From positions 1-43,275 of the forward strand of contig CANLIL010000019.1 in NCBI GenBank assembly GCA_947491305.1: a stretch of DNA of 43,275 nt, in the 5' to 3' direction. Under the pieces are notes generated by a model. It saw only the letters and a program-made list of their open reading frames with translations, was not told the origin of the DNA and did no database searches. A program made the position numbers and the translations under genes. This DNA comes from Flavobacteriales bacterium (lineage in GTDB: Bacteria > Bacteroidota > Bacteroidia > Flavobacteriales_D > Crocinitomicaceae). Of this stretch, positions 35,395 through 42,906 are shown piece by piece (within the stretch, counting starts at the first letter, position 1; each line of letters starts with the position of its first letter).

Positions 35395-36741
35395 TTATTG
35401 AATGTTCATGCGTATTCTCCATTCTTTTGGAAATAAATTATTGAAGCGGTTTCCAATGTTTTTTATCCATCCTAATGGTTCATTTTTATAACTAACGATT
35501 TGAAATCCTTGAGGTCCTTGCAAGGGAAATGTGTCGCCATGAAGATACATCAATGCTTCTTTTTCTGTCAATTCAATTGTTGATGTTCTGTTTAAGCGCG
35601 TCGGATTTAGGGCCAATTCTACACTTGGAATAATTCCTTTTTTGGCAATTTCCCCCAGCATTAATCCCATTTTCTGAATGCGCATTTGAGCTTGCACATG
35701 CAACATTTTTTCTTCTAATTGATTGGGAACTAACAATAATTTATCGTTCCAATTTAAGAGCAGTGCTTCATCTAATTTCACATAGTTTTCGGCATCCAAC
35801 AAATCTTTTTGAACTTTAAACAGGGGTTTTCGAGTGAATCGCTGGCGTGCTGGAGTAGTTGCTTCTTTTTGAAGAACGGCAATGTAAAATCCTTCGGAAA
35901 CTGTTTTTCCAGGTAGGCAATAATGGCCAATGTCATTTCTTCCAGCAACTAATTCTTCAGGCATTTCCAATTTCACACTAGTTGCCGCTAATTCATTTAA
36001 ATACCATGAAATAGTATCTTCATTTTCAGCTGAATTGAAGGTACACGTGGAATAAATTAAAAAGCCTCCTGGTTTCAAGCTATCCCAAACATCCATTACA
36101 ATCCGTTTTTGACGACTTGAGCAAATTTGTACATTTTCTTCTGACCATTCATCTCGGGCTTTTAAGTCTTTCCGAAACATGCCTTCACCAGAACAAGGTG
36201 CGTCTACGACAATCACATCAAAAAATTCATTCAAACGTTCAAAATCTTTTGGGTCGTTGTTGGTGACAACTGTATTCGTGTAACCCCATTTTGTGGTGTT
36301 TTCCGTTAGAATACGCGCACGTGCTTGGATAACTTCGTTGCTAACCAATAATCCGTTATTGTTTAAAAAAGAGGCAATCAAGGTGCTTTTTCCACCAGGT
36401 GCAGCGCACAAATCTAAAATACTCGGTTCACTCGGTAAATCCAATTGTTTTAATACAGTGTCGAGAACCATTGAACCTGCCTCTTGAGGGTAATAACAAC
36501 CAGCATGAAACAATGGATCTAAAGTAAAAGATGGACGTTCTTTCAAATAAAACGCATGTTCACACCAAGCAATTTTTTCAGTAAAAGTAAGTGCTGCTTT
36601 TTGTTTTATCGGATGTAAACGAACGGAAACTGGTGCTGTTTGATTCAATGCTTCCAACAAAGGAGTTCCTAAAAACGGGTCGTTCTCCACACGTTGTTTA
36701 AATGCTTCCGGAAATGGATGTGAATTAGTCATTTGTTTCAT
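35395..36741 (-). CDS. RsmF-like RNA cytosine-C5 methyltransferase
   Basis: A 448-residue NOL1/NOP2/Sun-family SAM-dependent enzyme that methylates cytosine-5 of rRNA or tRNA. Motif I is ILDLCAAPGGKST (108-120). The two catalytic cysteines are Cys183 in VDAPCSGEGMF and Cys233 in YSTCTFN. The C-terminal 150 residues resemble the RsmF extension with a PUA-like part (ALMYLHGDTFPLQGPQGFQI). The first ATG at 36741 overlaps tilS by 17 bases; an ATG three codons later at 36732 is an equal alternative. The 16S C1407-type target of RsmF is inferred, not shown. Confidence 0.88.
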   Translation of the reverse strand: MKQMTNSHPFPEAFKQRVENDPFLGTPLLEALNQTAPVSVRLHPIKQKAALTFTEKIAWCEHAFYLKERPSFTLDPLFHAGCYYPQEAGSMVLDTVLKQLDLPSEPSILDLCAAPGGKSTLIASFLNNNGLLVSNEVIQARARILTENTTKWGYTNTVVTNNDPKDFERLNEFFDVIVVDAPCSGEGMFRKDLKARDEWSEENVQICSSRQKRIVMDVWDSLKPGGFLIYSTCTFNSAENEDTISWYLNELAATSVKLEMPEELVAGRNDIGHYCLPGKTVSEGFYIAVLQKEATTPARQRFTRKPLFKVQKDLLDAENYVKLDEALLLNWNDKLLLVPNQLEEKMLHVQAQMRIQKMGLMLGEIAKKGIIPSVELALNPTRLNRTSTIELTEKEALMYLHGDTFPLQGPQGFQIVSYKNEPLGWIKNIGNRFNNLFPKEWRIRMNIQ

Positions 36742-37654
36742 TTAATTGCCATTTAAATCCAGTTCTTGTCCGGATTACAAGTTGCTTTGCTTTTTTTAAT
36801 TGCAAGCGTTTTCCATTTTCAGCATGCCTTAATTTTTTAAATTCTTTTAAAAAACCGAATGGAATCGCTAATTGACGTAACAATTCAATGTGCTCTACTT
36901 CTGTAAGAACATCAAAGTCAGAATAAAGCAATAAATTTTCTTGTTGAATTTTATGAGTTACTATTTTTATTTTTTGTTCAACTTCCACTTGATTTTTTTG
37001 GAATTGTTCTATTAAATACAAGCAACTTTCTCTAAATTCAGGAAGTTGCGCTTCAATTTCAGGAAGAAAAACATTGCGGATACTATTTCTTCGGTATTTG
37101 TTACTTTGATTGGAAGCATCTTCGCGCCAAACAATCCCTTCTTTTTTGGCAAATTCCAGAATTTCTTGTTTAGAAAAGGGGAGAAGTGGCCGGATAATTC
37201 GCCCATATTCTGGGAGCATACACGAAAGTCCCATTACACCAGATTTTCTTGCAATGTTTAATAAAAATAATTCCAGTTGATCATCTGCATGATGCGCCAA
37301 AACAATTTTTGTATGAATTTCGAGCGCCTTTTCTTTGAAAAATGTATAGCGTACGTTTCGTGCAAGATCTTGTAAATTCCCACCATTTTCAAGTTCTTTG
37401 CTTAATTCAACGGAATGAATAGAATAAGGAATGGAATGCTGATTACAATAATCTTCAATAACTTGTTGGTCTAAATCGGAAGCTTCACCTCTCAACTGAT
37501 AATTGACATGAAGAACGTGAATCGTTTTTCCTAATTGATGTAAAACAAAAAGTAATACCATCGAATCAACACCGCCACTACAAGCGACATAATAGGTTGT
37601 AGCAGCTTCAAATGAAGCCGTAAACTCTTGAATATGTTCCTTGATTTTACTCAT
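36725..37654 (-). CDS. tilS: short tRNA(Ile)-lysidine synthase
   Basis: TilS modifies C34 of the CAU-anticodon tRNA-Ile to lysidine, an essential step for reading AUA. The PP-loop is SGGVDS (residues 26-31), followed by HVNYQLRGEASDLDQQ, LAHHADDQLE and WREDASNQSNKYRRNSIR, all diagnostic. At 309 residues it lacks most of the C-terminal TilS domain found in about 430-residue members, but is close to the 311-residue Aquifex-type short form. It overlaps pabB by 8 bases and the RsmF-like gene by 17. Confidence 0.92.
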   Translation of the reverse strand: MSKIKEHIQEFTASFEAATTYYVACSGGVDSMVLLFVLHQLGKTIHVLHVNYQLRGEASDLDQQVIEDYCNQHSIPYSIHSVELSKELENGGNLQDLARNVRYTFFKEKALEIHTKIVLAHHADDQLELFLLNIARKSGVMGLSCMLPEYGRIIRPLLPFSKQEILEFAKKEGIVWREDASNQSNKYRRNSIRNVFLPEIEAQLPEFRESCLYLIEQFQKNQVEVEQKIKIVTHKIQQENLLLYSDFDVLTEVEHIELLRQLAIPFGFLKEFKKLRHAENGKRLQLKKAKQLVIRTRTGFKWQLNETND

Positions 37655-38840
37655 TTAAACCATTCATAATGCGTTGAATTTTAACCAAGCATTCTTCGTA
37701 TTCTTCTTCAGGATTCGATTGAATGGTGATAGCGCCACCAACTGATAGCGAAGCTGTTTTTAACGTTTGATTGTACAAAAGGCTTCGAATCACTACGTTG
37801 AAATCAAAATCACCATTTGGTGCAATGTAACCGATGCTTCCAGCATACAACCCACGTTGGAAGTCCTCAAGTTCTTCGATAATTTCCATAGTACGTAACT
37901 TTGGAGCACCTGTCATTGATCCCATTGGAAATGTTGCTTTTAAACAATCTGTGAATGTTGTCTTTTCTTTTAATTCACACGAAACAGTTGAAATAAGTTG
38001 GTGAACAGTTTCAAAAGAATAAATTGTACAAAATTCCGGAACTTCTACACTGTTTTTTTTTGCCAAGCGTGCTAAATCATTGCGCACCAAATCAACTATC
38101 ATTGTGTTTTCAGCACGCTCTTTTTGACTATTTTTTAATTTTGTTTTGAGTTGTTCGTCCTTTTCAACGTTTGTATGACGCGGAGCAGTTCCTTTGATTG
38201 GTTGTGAAATTAATTGATCACCTTTTTTTTGAATGTATCGTTCTGGACTTCCACAAAGTACGTTGAATTCATTCCAAGAAAGATAGACTGAAAAAGGCGC
38301 TTTTGTAATGGAGTTTAATTTGAAATAAAGTTGTTCAGCATCCTCAATCTGGCAATTTTCAGCGGTAAATGTTTGACAAAAATTGACTTCATACGAATTT
38401 CCGTATTGAATTTGAGCCTGAATCTTTTTAATTTTTTCTAAGTATTCATCTTTAGATATTGTAGCTTTAAAAGCACTTCCTAATGGCGTACATTTCTCTT
38501 GCTCTTTGTCCAGAAACGCGGCTAAATAAACTTCTGCTTCTTTTAATCGTTGCCCTTGTACTTGGTGAATTCCTTTTTCCGAAATGGAGTAAACTACTGA
38601 CGGTTTCCAAAATAAAAGTGACGGAAAATTGACAGCGTCCTTATTCGTTGATTGTAAGTCGAAAATTTCATTTTTTACATCATACGAAACACAACCAATC
38701 AAGTAGTTTCCTTCGTGTTCATCAATGAATGCTTGTACCTGATCGATTCCTCTAGAAAGCTGAATTGAAGCGGTTTCACCATAGGCAAACATCCCTGTTC
38801 CATCATTTGAATTGAAGTAAGCAATTGGTGAAGCTTTCAT
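37647..38840 (-). CDS. pabB: aminodeoxychorismate synthase component I
   Basis: A 397-residue chorismate-utilising enzyme of folate synthesis. The chorismate-binding domain starts near residue 130 (KIQAQIQYGNSYEVNFCQTF) and includes PIKGT with Lys216, the position used by PabB as nucleophile (anthranilate synthases have Ala there). Other blocks: ENTMIVDLVRNDL, TFPMGSMTGAPKLRTME and GLYAGSIGYI. The N-terminal part is short, so it is PabB-like rather than TrpE-like. PabA and PabC are not in the window. The TAAATTTG box ends 5 bases before the ATG, suggesting a leaderless mRNA at the head of the pabB-tilS-RsmF-rdgB operon. Confidence 0.9.
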   Translation of the reverse strand: MKASPIAYFNSNDGTGMFAYGETASIQLSRGIDQVQAFIDEHEGNYLIGCVSYDVKNEIFDLQSTNKDAVNFPSLLFWKPSVVYSISEKGIHQVQGQRLKEAEVYLAAFLDKEQEKCTPLGSAFKATISKDEYLEKIKKIQAQIQYGNSYEVNFCQTFTAENCQIEDAEQLYFKLNSITKAPFSVYLSWNEFNVLCGSPERYIQKKGDQLISQPIKGTAPRHTNVEKDEQLKTKLKNSQKERAENTMIVDLVRNDLARLAKKNSVEVPEFCTIYSFETVHQLISTVSCELKEKTTFTDCLKATFPMGSMTGAPKLRTMEIIEELEDFQRGLYAGSIGYIAPNGDFDFNVVIRSLLYNQTLKTASLSVGGAITIQSNPEEEYEECLVKIQRIMNGLNE

Positions 38841-38845
38841 AGTTG

Positions 38846-38853
38846 CAAATTTA
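38846..38853 (-). promoter_or_regulatory. pabB promoter -7 box
   Basis: On the minus strand TAAATTTG is a full TAnnTTTG match, 5 bases before the pabB ATG. No TTG at the normal -33 distance was recognised. Confidence 0.5.
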
Positions 38854-38936
38854 AGAAAGAAAAAGTGATATTGAAATAATAGCAGAATTCGTTTTTGTAC
38901 AGGTGCAAAAACTAGAAAACTAATTTTCTTTCTTAT

Positions 38937-38972
38937 CTTTTGTCTTGATACAAAAGAAACAAAAAATCAAGA
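38937..38972. repeat. short inverted repeats, alternative folds
   Basis: CTTTTGT (38937-38943) pairs with ACAAAAG (38950-38956). Alternatively TCTTGAT (38943-38949) pairs with ATCAAGA (38966-38972). Similar AT-rich sequence is often seen between genes in this phylum, from memory, so it may be a dispersed repeat end. Confidence 0.5.
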
Positions 38973-38998
38973 AGCAACAAGCCGTTCGGGAAAAAAGC

Positions 38999-39127
38999 GC
39001 AATTGCTTCGTTGCTACGATAGTGGTGCAAAGCCTCCTGCGTCATTTTCAACTATGAAAAATAGTTGAAAAACTTTGGCAGAAGTTTTACAGACGCAAGC
39101 GCCTATCGTGCAACGATACACAATTGC
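38999..39127. repeat. long nested inverted repeat (~129 bases)
   Basis: Outer arms at 38999-39022 and 39103-39127 pair as GCAATTG/CAATTGC plus CGTTGCTACGATAG/CTATCGTGCAACG with a one-base bulge. Inside, TGCGTC (39038-39043) pairs with GACGCA (39092-39097), an 11-bp perfect hairpin lies at 39045-39055/39061-39071, and a 7-bp hairpin at 39069-39075/39082-39088. The whole folds as a branched structure. Confidence 0.65.
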
Positions 39128-39189
39128 TTTTTTTCTATTCCTCACTTCTCTGTTGCTCCGGAGAATACGCGTTGAATCTTAAAATAAAC

Positions 39190-39223
39190 CTTCGGACGAA
39201 GATCGATCTTTCTTCGTGCGAAG
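39190..39223. repeat. hairpin with 11 of 12 paired arm bases
   Basis: Arms 39190-39201 and 39212-39223 pair at 11 of 12 positions (one G-G mismatch), with a 10-base loop containing ATCGAT. Confidence 0.65.
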
Positions 39224-39235
39224 AACCTTTTCCAA

Positions 39236-39322
39236 CCCGCCAGCGCGGGAACCCCTAAATTTTCCAAGATTTAGCCGTTGCACTTGCGAAAGTGCGCCCA
39301 AGCCCATGCGATAGCATTGGCT
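39236..39322. repeat. run of four hairpins
   Basis: CCCGC/GCGGG at 39236-39249; CTAAAT/ATTTAG at 39255-39274; GCACTT-GCGA-AAGTGC at 39280-39295 with a GNRA-type loop; and AGCC-ATGC/GCAT-GGCT at 39301-39322 with a GATA loop and one mismatch. Each is separated by only a few bases. Confidence 0.6.
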
Positions 39323-39539
39323 GATCAGGGGAAAGCATGCAGCAAAGTGCAATCGGTGGTTTTCATGCAGCGCAGTGAAATGAAAAAAATCCTCGGAAAA
39401 TTTGAAATGCACTTTTTACAAATGAGTGTTTATTTTTTATGGAATTTGTGAGGTCACTGCGTTTAGTTGTTTCTTTTTTTGCTTTGGACCGCGAAGCAGC
39501 ACCGAAGGTAAAAAAGAAAGAAGAAATTATTTTGTTTAA

Positions 39540-39561
39540 GTTTTTGCGCTTGCGTAAAAAC
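39540..39561. repeat. hairpin near acyltransferase promoter
   Basis: A 9-bp stem made of GTTTTT-G-CG and CG-T-AAAAAC (one G-T wobble) closes on CTTG. It lies 41 bases before the possible acyltransferase -7 box. Confidence 0.5.
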
Positions 39562-39601
39562 AAAAACCAATCCGATCCTTCCCTTATTTTCAAAATATTC
39601 G

Positions 39602-39609
39602 TACTTTCG
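39602..39609 (+). promoter_or_regulatory. possible acyltransferase promoter -7 box
   Basis: TACTTTCG differs from TAnnTTTG at one fixed position, like the gldA box, and ends 18 bases before the ATG at 39628. Confidence 0.4.
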
Positions 39610-39627
39610 AAAAATAACAATTGCTCA

Positions 39628-40935
39628 ATGATATACAGAATACTGCGTTTACTTGTTGGTCTCGGCATAAAAATTTATTACAAAGAAATTACGGTTAAAA
39701 ATGTCAATGCCTTGGATCATGATGGCCCAATGATCATTATTGCTAATCATCCCAATACATTAATGGATGCTTGGATGATTGGTTACGCGTGTCCGAAGCC
39801 GATATATTTCATGGCAAAAAGCACATTTTTTAATTCGTCTTTCAAACGAAAAATTCTTAAAAGCTTAAACATGATTCCAATCAACCGTCAAGTGGATGGT
39901 AAGATCAAAGGAATAAACAATGCAGATTCATTTGAAGCATGTTACCAGCTTCTGGAAGAAGGAAAAACATTGGTTGTATTTCCTGAAGGAACAAGTATCC
40001 CAGAACGAAAATTGCGGGAGTTGAAATCAGGAACAGCACGCATCGCTCTAGAAGCTGAAGCAAGAAATAACGGGCAATTGAACTTGAAAATTGTACCAAT
40101 TGGTTTGTTTTATTCACAAGCAGAAAAGTTTAGAAGTTCTGTATTGATTTCAATTGAAAACGGACTTTTCGCAACTGATTTTTTAACAGAATACAGTCAA
40201 AATGCATCGTTAGCTGCAAAGAAATTAACAAAAGTTTTTCGCTTGCATTTAGAGCGCGTATTAATTTCAACAGAAAACAAAACACAAGAGGAACTTTTGC
40301 ATAAACTATTTGCAGTTTTTTGGGCAAGAAAACGGGATAAAGTTGTTTCTGAAGAAGTGAAATTGATGAAAGAGATTCAAACCAAGCTGGAAGAGATTCA
40401 ATTGCTCAAACCATATTTGATGAATGAAATTCAAGATTTATTACAAGTTATTGAATGGCAAACAAGAAAATTAGCCATTCATACCGATTTTATTCACCGT
40501 CGCTTCCGATCGCGTTTGTATTTGATACAACTATCGTTGTCAATTTTCTTTTTATTGGTTGGTTTTCCTTTTTTTGTATTTGGCTTAATAAATAATTTCA
40601 TTCAATATAAATTAGTTGATTTTTTAGTGCCAAAATTGACAAAATTCGTAGAATTTTATGCTGCTGTTGGTGTGCTGTTAAGTTTTATTATTTATCCCTT
40701 GTTCTACAGTGGATTATTTTATGGGGCAGACAAACTATTTCACATGCCATTTATTATGGACGTAATTTATAGTGTTTCCTTGCCTTTATCAGGTTTGTAT
40801 GCTTATAGTTTTGCGCGTTACCTCAAGCGAATTGGTTACAAATGGAAGTATATATTTTTAATTTTTAATCAACGAGAAGCCATTAAAGAATTGCAACACG
40901 TTCAAACTTCTTTACTTCAATTAATCAATGATTAA
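39628..40935 (+). CDS. PlsC-like glycerol-phosphate acyltransferase, membrane-bound
   Basis: A 435-residue acyltransferase. The active site is NHPNTLMD (His41, Asp47), an H-x5-D spacing rather than the usual H-x4-D, and the substrate motif is VVFPEGTSIPE near residue 115. A longer helical middle part follows, then hydrophobic segments near residues 290-320, 340-370 and 375-395. This layout resembles eukaryotic Gat/Sct-type glycerol-3-phosphate acyltransferases and their Bacteroidota relatives. It probably acylates glycerol-3-phosphate or lysophosphatidate; which one is unknown. The frame is open from 39439 but that part lies in the hairpin region and is lysine-rich and atypical, so I start at the ATG at 39628. 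Confidence 0.85.
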   Translation: MIYRILRLLVGLGIKIYYKEITVKNVNALDHDGPMIIIANHPNTLMDAWMIGYACPKPIYFMAKSTFFNSSFKRKILKSLNMIPINRQVDGKIKGINNADSFEACYQLLEEGKTLVVFPEGTSIPERKLRELKSGTARIALEAEARNNGQLNLKIVPIGLFYSQAEKFRSSVLISIENGLFATDFLTEYSQNASLAAKKLTKVFRLHLERVLISTENKTQEELLHKLFAVFWARKRDKVVSEEVKLMKEIQTKLEEIQLLKPYLMNEIQDLLQVIEWQTRKLAIHTDFIHRRFRSRLYLIQLSLSIFFLLVGFPFFVFGLINNFIQYKLVDFLVPKLTKFVEFYAAVGVLLSFIIYPLFYSGLFYGADKLFHMPFIMDVIYSVSLPLSGLYAYSFARYLKRIGYKWKYIFLIFNQREAIKELQHVQTSLLQLIND

Positions 40936-40981
40936 TTTACTTTCGTGGTTTTGAACTAAAACACAACATAGTTTTTATCAC

Positions 40982-40989
40982 TATCTTTG
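40982..40989 (+). promoter_or_regulatory. asnB promoter -7 box
   Basis: TATCTTTG is a full TAnnTTTG match, ending 5 bases before the asnB ATG, so the transcript likely has almost no 5' leader. The nearest TTG upstream is 28 bases away, longer than usual. Confidence 0.6.
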
Positions 40990-40994
40990 TTTCT

Positions 40995-42902
40995 ATGTGC
41001 GGAATAACAGGATTTATTGATTTCAAAAAGTCATCTTCTATTGAAATATTAGAAGAAATGACCACGACCTTAACTCACAGAGGTCCAGATGGAAGTGGTG
41101 TTAAAATCTTCGATAAAAGTGACCTTCAAGTTGGTTTTGGTCATCGAAGATTATCAATTATAGATTTAAGTGAACACGGAACGCAGCCCATGCAATTCAA
41201 CGATTGGTGGATTTGCTTCAATGGTGAAATTTATAATTACAACGAAATAAAAATTGAGTTATCGGAAAAAGGACACGCATTCACCAGTTCTTCTGATACT
41301 GAAATGATCTTACACGCATACCAAGAATGGGGGAGTGCATGCTTGGACCGATTCGTTGGAATGTTTGCATTTGTGATCTACAATACAACAACAGATGCTT
41401 TTTTCTGTGCCAGAGATCGTGCAGGTGTTAAACCATTTTTCTATTACTGGAAAGACGATTTGTTCCTGTTTGCTTCTGAATTAAAAGCGTTTCATAAACA
41501 CCCTCGCTTTCAGAAAAAAATTGATTTAGCAGCTGTTGGAGCGTTCATGCAATATGGAAATGTTCCAACGCCGCATTGTATCTTTCAAGATTGTTACAAG
41601 TTAAAACCTGGACATTTCATGACCTTGGATCTTTCCAAAAAAGAATTAAAAACAACGGAGTATTGGAATGTATACGATGCCTACAATCAACCAAAAATAG
41701 AGCTTTCATTTGCGGAAGCGAAGAAAGAAACTACAGCAATTCTTCAAAAAGCGTGTGAATACAGAATGGTGGCTGATGTGCCAGTTGGTGTGTTTTTAAG
41801 TGGTGGCTACGACAGTGCTGCTGTAACAGCTTTGTTACAAGAAAACCGAACTGAAAAATTAAAGACGTTCACAATTGCTGTTCCAGATATTGGCTTAAAT
41901 GAAGCACCTTATGCTGCCGATGTTGCAAAGCATTTGGGAACAGATCATACAGAAATTGAATGCACACAAAAAGAAGCTACGGATTTAATCGAACAATTGC
42001 CCTTTTATTATGATGAGCCTTTTGGCGATAGTAGCGCAATTCCAACAACCTTGGTAAGTATAATGGCTAAAAAACACGTTACAGTTGCCTTGAGTGCAGA
42101 TGCTGGCGATGAGGTTTTTGCAGGTTACAATCGCTACGATTACTTGTTGCGATACGGTAAGAAAACGCAAGCCATGCCTGGTTTTGCGCGTAAAGGAATG
42201 GCTGCATTGATGAATGCAATTCCATCCGATAAAATCCCGGTATTAAAACATAAATACAACTTTCACAACCGTTACGAAAAGTTAAAAGGTATTTTAAGAA
42301 ATCCTTCTCCGGAGCAAATCATGTTGAGTTTAAGTCAACAATACACAGACGAACAACTTAAATCGGTTTTAAAAAACGCTTCGTTCAATGGATTGGTGAC
42401 AAGTTATTCCTCAACAGAATTAAAAGCGCCTTTTCACACGCCCTTGTCTTACATGATGGCAATTGATTATCAAACGTATTTGGTAGACGATATTTTGCAG
42501 AAAGTCGATCGTGCAACCATGACGGCAAGTTTAGAAGGACGTGAACCTTTTTTAGATCACAATGTGATTGAATGGGCGGCTAAATTGCCGAATGAATTCA
42601 AATACAACAAGGGTGAAAAGAAATTCATTTTAAAAGAAATTGTTCACGATTTTATTCCTAAAGCGATGATGGATCGACCAAAAATGGGTTTTGCCATTCC
42701 AATTGCAAGCTGGTTAATGGGCGATTTAAAAGAATTAGTGGAAGTAAATTTAAGTGATGACCGCATTCAAAAGGAAGGAATTTTCAAATTAGCATTTGTT
42801 CAAAATTTAAAAAAAGAGTTCTTCAGCGGTAAAAAAGAATTGGATGTAAAATTGTGGTATGTTTTAATGTTCCAAATGTGGTACAAACAATGGATGTCGT
42901 AA
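40995..42902 (+). CDS. asnB: glutamine-hydrolysing asparagine synthase
   Basis: AsnB converts aspartate to asparagine with glutamine and ATP. The 635-residue enzyme begins MCGITGFID, so Cys2 becomes the N-terminal nucleophile of the glutaminase domain after Met removal; HRGPDG and the NGEIYNYNEI loop belong to it. The synthetase domain has the PP-loop FLSGGYDSAAV near residue 270, LSADAGDEVFAGYNRY and the terminal LEGREPFLDHN block. The SGGYDS form of the PP-loop (usually SGGLDS) is common in this subgroup. Some relatives act in exopolysaccharide clusters as amidotransferases, but no such genes are nearby. rlmH follows after 4 bases. Confidence 0.92.
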   Translation: MCGITGFIDFKKSSSIEILEEMTTTLTHRGPDGSGVKIFDKSDLQVGFGHRRLSIIDLSEHGTQPMQFNDWWICFNGEIYNYNEIKIELSEKGHAFTSSSDTEMILHAYQEWGSACLDRFVGMFAFVIYNTTTDAFFCARDRAGVKPFFYYWKDDLFLFASELKAFHKHPRFQKKIDLAAVGAFMQYGNVPTPHCIFQDCYKLKPGHFMTLDLSKKELKTTEYWNVYDAYNQPKIELSFAEAKKETTAILQKACEYRMVADVPVGVFLSGGYDSAAVTALLQENRTEKLKTFTIAVPDIGLNEAPYAADVAKHLGTDHTEIECTQKEATDLIEQLPFYYDEPFGDSSAIPTTLVSIMAKKHVTVALSADAGDEVFAGYNRYDYLLRYGKKTQAMPGFARKGMAALMNAIPSDKIPVLKHKYNFHNRYEKLKGILRNPSPEQIMLSLSQQYTDEQLKSVLKNASFNGLVTSYSSTELKAPFHTPLSYMMAIDYQTYLVDDILQKVDRATMTASLEGREPFLDHNVIEWAAKLPNEFKYNKGEKKFILKEIVHDFIPKAMMDRPKMGFAIPIASWLMGDLKELVEVNLSDDRIQKEGIFKLAFVQNLKKEFFSGKKELDVKLWYVLMFQMWYKQWMS

Positions 42903-42906
42903 GCGA

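Larger units (their letters stand above)
38854..39601. other. hairpin-rich noncoding gap, raised G+C
   Basis: The 787-base gap between pabB and the acyltransferase holds no convincing gene. It contains a series of inverted repeats listed separately and, between 39181 and 39360, about 51% G+C (91 of 180 bases by count), more than the AT-rich genes around it. Weak open frames exist on both strands but lack domain signs and are interrupted by the hairpins. It looks like accumulated intergenic repeat elements or a structured noncoding RNA. Confidence 0.6.

Noticed and set aside
39321-39328. CTGATCAG palindrome
   Set aside because: Eight bases is too short to mean anything without other copies.
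39179-39412. 77-residue open frame on the minus strand in the hairpin gap
   Set aside because: Composition follows the hairpins, no domain, no start context; I treat it as noncoding.
39439-39627. N-terminal extension of the acyltransferase
   Set aside because: It is basic and low-complexity, covers the -7 box and a hairpin, and is absent in the family.
39363-39668. 101-residue minus-strand open frame across the acyltransferase start
   Set aside because: It runs through hairpins and the promoter and has no recognisable family.
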